Part shown: positions 31,770-36,558 of the stretch, piece after piece
Position numbering within the stretch: position 1 is the first letter of the stretch
Layout of the letters: each line of letters opens with the position of its first letter
Assembly (NCBI GenBank): GCA_051004815.1
Contig: JBPCJY010000026.1
Location: 1-36,558, forward strand
Source: JBBQXY01 sp051004815
Lineage (GTDB): Bacteria > Chloroflexota > Ktedonobacteria > Ktedonobacterales > Ktedonobacteraceae
Reading direction: 5' to 3'
Length of the DNA: 36,558 nt
Notes under the pieces: generated by a model
What the model saw: the letters and a program-made list of their open reading frames with translations, nothing else
What the model was told of the DNA's origin: nothing
The model's database searches: none
Made by a program: the position numbers and the translations under genes

Positions 31770-34700
31770 ATGCATCCAGTGGAAACGTACCTTCGTGAAT
31801 TGCTTGATATTCATCGTTCTGGCGAGGCTGTCAAAGAAACGTCCTACTATGGACCCCTCTCAAACCTCTTCAATGAAATTGGCAAAACCCTGAAGCCCAA
31901 AGTAAGTTGTATTATCAATATCAAGAATAGAGGTGCAGGCATTCCTGATGGTGGCCTCTTCACAGCAGAGCAACTACAGAAAGTTACCGATACAGAACCA
32001 CATAAAGGGCTAGTTCCAGCACGCGGGGTCATCGAAATAAAAGGCACCAGTGAAGATGTGCAGCGCACCGCCAGAAGTGAACAGGTACTACGCTATCTCC
32101 AAAGGTATGGTCAGGTACTCATCACCAACTATCGCGATTTTATTCTGCTCAGCCAAAGCAGTGCAAATAAGCCGCTCATACTGGAAACTTATCATCTTAC
32201 ACAAAGTGAAACCGACTTCTGGAATGCTGCCGCTAATCCTCGCCAGATCGTTGCGGAGCAGGGCGAGCGACTCATAGAATATCTTAAACGCGTCATGCTC
32301 CATGCTGCACCGCTCGCCAATCCCGAAGATGTCGCCTGGTTCTTAGCCTCCTATGCCCGTGATGCCAAAGCTCGCATAGAACACTCCAACCTGGCAGCAC
32401 TCACCATCATTCGCGCTGATTTGGAAAAGGCCTTAGGAATTACTTTTAAAGGCACAAAAGGAGAACACTTTTTTCGCTCTACCCTTGTACAAACCCTGTT
32501 CTATGGCGTATTCTCAGCCTGGGTTCTCTGGTGTAAACAGCAAGACAACGCACGACCAGCACGCTTTGATTGGCGATTAGCCAACTGGTTCCTTCATGTA
32601 CCAATGATCAAAGCTCTTTTTGAACAAGTTGTCACCCCTAGCAAACTGGGCCCGTTAGGCTTGGTAGAAGTATTAAATTGGGCCGGCGAAGCACTTAATC
32701 GCGTCGATCAAAAAGCTTTCTTTGCCAAATTTGAAGAGACCTATGCCGTCCAATATTTTTATGAACCGTTTCTACAAGCCTTTGATCCCGAACTGCGCAA
32801 GGAATTAGGTATCTGGTACACTCCCCCTGAAATTGTTCAGTACATGGTGGCACGGGTGGATACCACTTTACGCGAAGAACTGGACATCGAAGATGGTCTC
32901 GCCGACCCTCGCGTTTACGTACTTGACCCCTGTTGTGGTACAGGTGCTTATCTTGTAGAAGTTTTGAAACGCATCGCTACAACACTCCAAGAAAAAGGTG
33001 AGGATGCTTTAGGCAGTCATGATATTAAAGCAGCGGCAGAGCAGCGCATCTTTGGCTTTGAACTGCTGCCCGCACCCTTTGTCATAGCGCATTTGCAATT
33101 GGGTCTCTTACTGCAAAACCTGGGCGCACCGCTTTCAGATGAAAAAAATGAGCGCGTTGGCGTCTACCTCACCAATTCGTTAACCAACTGGGATTTACCT
33201 CACTCCACCCAAGAAAAGGTGGTACAACTACAGCTAGCCATACCCGAACTACAAGAAGAACGCGATGCCGCCGAGCACATCAAGCAACAAATACCCATCC
33301 TGGTCGTACTTGGTAATCCTCCCTATAATGCCTTCGCTGGCGTTAGCCCGGATGAGGAGCACGGCCTGGTAGATCCATACAAGGCCGGGTTAATCTCCAC
33401 ATGGAACATCAAAAAGTTTAATCTCGACGACCTGTATGTCCGTTTCTTTCGCTTGGCCGAACATCGCATCGCCGAAAAAACTGGCCAAGGCATTATTTGC
33501 TATATCTCCAATTTCTCCTACCTGAGTGACCCTTCCTTTGTCGTCATGCGACAGCATTTCCTCGCAGAATTTGATGCTTTGTGGTTCGATTGCATGAATG
33601 GCGACAGTCGCGAAACAGGCAAACAGACTCCCGCTGGAAAACCCGACCCCAGCGTCTTTTCGACCGAGTATAACCGTGAAGGCATACGCCTTGGTACTGC
33701 TGTTGGTTTGATGGTGCGCAAGTCCGAGCGTAGTAAGACTCCTATCGTTCATTTCCGCCAATTTTGGGGTACGACCAAACGCCAGGCTTTACTGAATAGT
33801 CTCACTACGAACAATTTTGATACACAATATGAACAGGTCACTCCTAACACAAACAATCGCTTCTCATTCCGGCCATCAAAGATTGAGACTCATTACCTGG
33901 AGTGGCCCAGGTTGATAGATTTTTCATCGCGATCTCCTTTTGCTGGAATAGCTGAAGATAGGCGCAAAGCCTTGATAGGTGTAGATCGGTCAACTATCCA
34001 AGATAGAATGAAAATGTACTTTGATCCTTCAGTAGATTGGGAAACACTAGCCAACCTACAAACATGTTTAACAACAAATGTTCCACGCTTTGACGCGAAA
34101 AAAGCGCGAAAATTATTACAGCAAGCAGAAAAATACAATGAAAAGAGACTCGTCCGGTTCGCAATGCGACCTTTTGATGTGCAATGGTGCTATTATTCGC
34201 CTGTTCGCCCATTATGGAGAGAACCAAGACCAGAATATTGGGCAGCTTATGACATTGGTTCTCCGGCATTAGTCACCCGCTTCAAAACTGCATCATCTTA
34301 TGAAGGTTCTCCTATCATGTTTACGCGCAATCTTTGCGACTATCACATGATGCCTCCCAATTCATCTATATTTCCTGTCATGCTCCGTCCTTCATTGCAA
34401 AAACACGGCGGTAAAGGCACCAAACAAACTACTCTTATCCATGAAAGTATGCATCAGCCTCAAGCAAATCTATCGCCCACTGCACTTGCTTACCTCGCTA
34501 CACTTGCTATGACCGTCGATAGCGATGCAAACACTGCCGCCCTTATCTGGATGCATGCGCTAGCTATCGGCTACGCGCCCACATATCTCACTGAAAATGC
34601 CGATGGCATTAAGCAGGATTGGCCCCGTATACCGTTACCCAACAGCGAAGAAATGCTACAAGCCTCTGCTGACCTGGGGCACCGAGTAGCCATGCTACTG

Positions 34701-35258
34701 GACACTGAATCGCCTATTTCGGGTGTGACAACAGGAAAAATACGCCTTGAGTTACGCACACTTGCGGTCATCTCTCGCGTTGGTGGTGGCACGTTAAACC
34801 CCGATGCTGGCGATTTAGCCCTTACTGCTGGTTGGGGACACGGTGGCAATACTATCACCATGCCTGGAAAGGGAAAGGCTTTGATTCGAGACTACACAAC
34901 ACAGGAATGGACGGCTATCGTAGAAGGCGCAAGTGTGCTGAGTTTGACACCTGACCAGGTCAAAGAACATCTGGGGGCAACCACCCGCGACATTTACCTC
35001 AATAATACAGCGTATTGGCGAAACATACCGTCTCGCGTCTGGGAATACACTATTGGTGGCTATCAAGTTCTCAAAAAGTGGCTCAGTTACCGCGAATTTC
35101 CTCTGCTCGGTCGCGCCCTAGCTCCCGATGAAGTGCGTGAAGTCACCAGCATAGCGCGTCGCATTGCCGCTCTTTTGCTTTTAGAGCCAATGTTGAACGA
35201 TAATTACCATAGCATTAAACTGACCCCCTATAGATGGACGTTCTCAGATACGCGATGA
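31770..35258 (+). CDS. Single-chain restriction-modification enzyme, type ISP-like without helicase
   Basis: The 1162-residue protein seems to combine cleavage, adenine methylation and DNA recognition. An N-terminal PD-(D/E)xK-like nuclease has IPD60GG and VIE89-I-K91G. A helical connector covers about 150-330. The N6-adenine methyltransferase has motif I DPCCGTGAYL (386-395) and motif IV NPPY (516-519). The C-terminal third is the target-recognition part, with a family-like ending YWRNIPSRVWEYTIGGYQVL. Type ISP enzymes such as LlaGI carry a helicase between nuclease and methyltransferase and are about 1,570 residues; here that helicase is absent, so a type IIG-like mode is possible. The gene is AT-richer than its neighbours, suggesting acquisition. 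GGAGAC-like purines precede the ATG. Confidence 0.88.
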   Translation: MHPVETYLRELLDIHRSGEAVKETSYYGPLSNLFNEIGKTLKPKVSCIINIKNRGAGIPDGGLFTAEQLQKVTDTEPHKGLVPARGVIEIKGTSEDVQRTARSEQVLRYLQRYGQVLITNYRDFILLSQSSANKPLILETYHLTQSETDFWNAAANPRQIVAEQGERLIEYLKRVMLHAAPLANPEDVAWFLASYARDAKARIEHSNLAALTIIRADLEKALGITFKGTKGEHFFRSTLVQTLFYGVFSAWVLWCKQQDNARPARFDWRLANWFLHVPMIKALFEQVVTPSKLGPLGLVEVLNWAGEALNRVDQKAFFAKFEETYAVQYFYEPFLQAFDPELRKELGIWYTPPEIVQYMVARVDTTLREELDIEDGLADPRVYVLDPCCGTGAYLVEVLKRIATTLQEKGEDALGSHDIKAAAEQRIFGFELLPAPFVIAHLQLGLLLQNLGAPLSDEKNERVGVYLTNSLTNWDLPHSTQEKVVQLQLAIPELQEERDAAEHIKQQIPILVVLGNPPYNAFAGVSPDEEHGLVDPYKAGLISTWNIKKFNLDDLYVRFFRLAEHRIAEKTGQGIICYISNFSYLSDPSFVVMRQHFLAEFDALWFDCMNGDSRETGKQTPAGKPDPSVFSTEYNREGIRLGTAVGLMVRKSERSKTPIVHFRQFWGTTKRQALLNSLTTNNFDTQYEQVTPNTNNRFSFRPSKIETHYLEWPRLIDFSSRSPFAGIAEDRRKALIGVDRSTIQDRMKMYFDPSVDWETLANLQTCLTTNVPRFDAKKARKLLQQAEKYNEKRLVRFAMRPFDVQWCYYSPVRPLWREPRPEYWAAYDIGSPALVTRFKTASSYEGSPIMFTRNLCDYHMMPPNSSIFPVMLRPSLQKHGGKGTKQTTLIHESMHQPQANLSPTALAYLATLAMTVDSDANTAALIWMHALAIGYAPTYLTENADGIKQDWPRIPLPNSEEMLQASADLGHRVAMLLDTESPISGVTTGKIRLELRTLAVISRVGGGTLNPDAGDLALTAGWGHGGNTITMPGKGKALIRDYTTQEWTAIVEGASVLSLTPDQVKEHLGATTRDIYLNNTAYWRNIPSRVWEYTIGGYQVLKKWLSYREFPLLGRALAPDEVREVTSIARRIAALLLLEPMLNDNYHSIKLTPYRWTFSDTR

Positions 35259-35267
35259 AGAATGCTT

Positions 35268-36443
35268 TTAGTTTGCTTCGCTCTCCTCGTACATTTTAAA
35301 TTTTAAGAAGGTATCCGAGAGGTCGGCGGCATCTAGCGTGATACCCTGCATGGTTTGCTCCATCAATAGCTCTACGACGTTACGCAGATCGTGCGTTTTT
35401 TCAAAAATGGCAATTTGACGATCTGCTCCCGTACCATTTGGGCTGTTCATCAAAGCACGCAAGTAATTCATCTCGTGGCGACTACCCAGATCATCGATAA
35501 CGTCGTCCACATAATCCAGCGTCTCATTGATGGCATTGCGCATCGTCAGGCGACGATGCTGCACAAAATCAATCACTTCCGCATCCAGCCCATAGCGCAT
35601 AGCCCGCCATTTGTTCTCATCCAGGTAATCGCGAGTCAGCACCGGAACCTCTATGTTCTGCTCATGGCACCACGTCAATTTCGCGATCAGGGCCTGGCAC
35701 AGCGCGGCAATCGCCAGCGTATCTTCAATGGTGGCTGGCATATCGCAGATGCGGAACTCCACCGTGTCAAAAAATGGATGTGGCCGCATATCCCACCAGA
35801 TTTTTTTGCCGTTATCGATGCATCCCATCTCCACCAGCGTCTGCACATACTCGTCAAACTCTTTCCATGAGGCAAGAATCCCTGGCATACCGCTACGTGG
35901 TACTCGTTTCCACAGTGCCGAGCGATACGATTTGATGCCAGTATTATGTCCGTGCCAGAAAGGCGCATTCGTGGAAATCGCCAATAGGTGTGGTAGCCAT
36001 GTACGCACCTGATTCATCAACTTTACCGCCAGGTCTTTTCCCTCGACCCCCACGTGGACATGCATGCCAAAGATGATATTGGAACGAATAATGTCTTGAT
36101 ACTCCTCCTCCAAGTCCTCGTAACGCTCTTTCTCTGTGGTATCCTGGTCGCGCCATGATGAAATGGGATGCGTACCGGCACTCACCAGAGCTAATCCCTC
36201 ATCATTCACCAGTCGTGTCAGCAATACCCTTCGCGTTGATAAATCTCTACGGGCAGTAGCAATATCAGGGCAAATATCAGATATGAGTTCAATCGTTGAT
36301 TGTGTCAGTTCTGGTTTGATGTTCTCCGCGAATAAAGGCGTCCCCTTCTCCATAATAGATTTCACACGCGAACTCAGTTGTAAAGTCTGCCGATTGACCA
36401 GTTGAAATTCTTCTTCAATTCCCAACGTAAAACGTCCCGACAT
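35268..36443 (-). CDS. Carboxylate-amine ligase, YbdK/glutamate-cysteine ligase 2 family
   Basis: A 391-residue ATP-grasp-like GCS2 enzyme that should join an amino group to a carboxylate, possibly making gamma-glutamyl compounds. LGIEEEFQLV (7-16) is the N-terminal acidic signature. GMHVHVGVEG (about 149-158) and MRPHPFFDTVEFRICDMPAT (about 238-257) are the following family blocks with catalytic His/Glu/Arg residues. Start ATG 36443 is set by AAGGAG seven nt upstream. The stop lies only 9 nt from the convergent RM gene, with no terminator visible between. Substrate is unproven in most YbdK homologues. Confidence 0.9.
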   Translation of the reverse strand: MSGRFTLGIEEEFQLVNRQTLQLSSRVKSIMEKGTPLFAENIKPELTQSTIELISDICPDIATARRDLSTRRVLLTRLVNDEGLALVSAGTHPISSWRDQDTTEKERYEDLEEEYQDIIRSNIIFGMHVHVGVEGKDLAVKLMNQVRTWLPHLLAISTNAPFWHGHNTGIKSYRSALWKRVPRSGMPGILASWKEFDEYVQTLVEMGCIDNGKKIWWDMRPHPFFDTVEFRICDMPATIEDTLAIAALCQALIAKLTWCHEQNIEVPVLTRDYLDENKWRAMRYGLDAEVIDFVQHRRLTMRNAINETLDYVDDVIDDLGSRHEMNYLRALMNSPNGTGADRQIAIFEKTHDLRNVVELLMEQTMQGITLDAADLSDTFLKFKMYEESEAN

Positions 36444-36540
36444 TGCTTCGCTCCTTTATCGCTACAATTGTCCTACTACCTCTATGTCACGAATACAAGT
36501 GATAATTTGATACAGGTGAAGTGGAAAGCAGGAATGCCAA

Positions 36541-36558
36541 GGGCGACCGCCCCTGGCA
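36541..36558 (+). repeat. Copy of the GGGCGACC interspersed repeat at the window end
   Basis: GGGCGACCGCCCCTGGCA at the edge matches the core of the 34-bp element seen at 4638 and 5411, in a variant form. It is cut by the window end. The rest of 36444-36540 shows no gene. Confidence 0.5.

Noticed and set aside
30487..36443. Ergothioneine or other thiol pathway from the class V aminotransferase and the YbdK-type ligase
   Set aside because: The genes are on opposite strands, separated by a restriction enzyme, and no egtB/egtD-like gene is present.

Overview
The window looks like chromosomal DNA from a filamentous, soil-type Chloroflexota, most likely class Ktedonobacteria. This is an inference from moderate GC (low-to-mid 50s % by eye), a cytosolic Ser/Thr kinase fused to a WD40 propeller, interspersed GGGCGACC/GGTCGCCC hairpin repeats, 'GTCATCCTGAGCG' repeats and the protein flavour. 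No rRNA or tRNA gene and no CRISPR array was seen.

Layout. 1-480: the end of an insertion sequence (possibly IS66-type) sits inside a small minus-strand gene and supplies its stop codon. 481-1375: mostly gene-free; it holds a good promoter and an unusual array of 9-nt GTCAC-type repeats in five clusters, then a small membrane protein. 1818-3386: tRNA nucleotidyltransferase/poly(A) polymerase-type protein with an HD domain. 3481-5372: a two-gene unit, a conserved uncharacterised protein followed by a UGSC-family selenoprotein with an in-frame UGA and a bacterial-type SECIS hairpin; the selenoprotein gene is bracketed by near-identical 34-bp repeats and tandem arrays. 5609-8469: NAD kinase and RecN. 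8572-11104: small membrane protein, GNAT acetyltransferase, large polytopic membrane protein ending in a strong terminator. 11261-17912: two tandem paralogous TPR proteins, then an RlmD-type rRNA methyltransferase and Maf, linked by 4-nt overlaps. 17933-22622: MscS channel, NadD, DUF951, MFS transporter, HExxH membrane protein, cupin. 22583-27117 (minus): a mutS-mutL operon with a clear promoter. 27238-27466: a MITE-like element with terminal inverted repeats and target duplication. 27564-31662: YbjQ-like protein, a perfect 60-bp palindrome, a cupredoxin lipoprotein, the kinase-WD40 protein and a class V aminotransferase. 31770-35258: a single-chain restriction-modification enzyme related to type ISP enzymes but lacking the helicase. 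35268-36443 (minus): a YbdK-type carboxylate-amine ligase.

How it fits together. Most genes are housekeeping: NAD metabolism (nadK, nadD), DNA repair (recN, mutS, mutL), RNA maturation (CCA/PAP, rlmD), nucleotide sanitation (maf) and osmoprotection (mscS). The accessory content is the selenoprotein cassette, the repeat elements, the IS-disrupted gene and the restriction-modification gene. The strongest non-routine result is the selenoprotein: ordinary gene calling would split it at the UGA. The least explained signal is the 9-nt periodic array at 976-1282.
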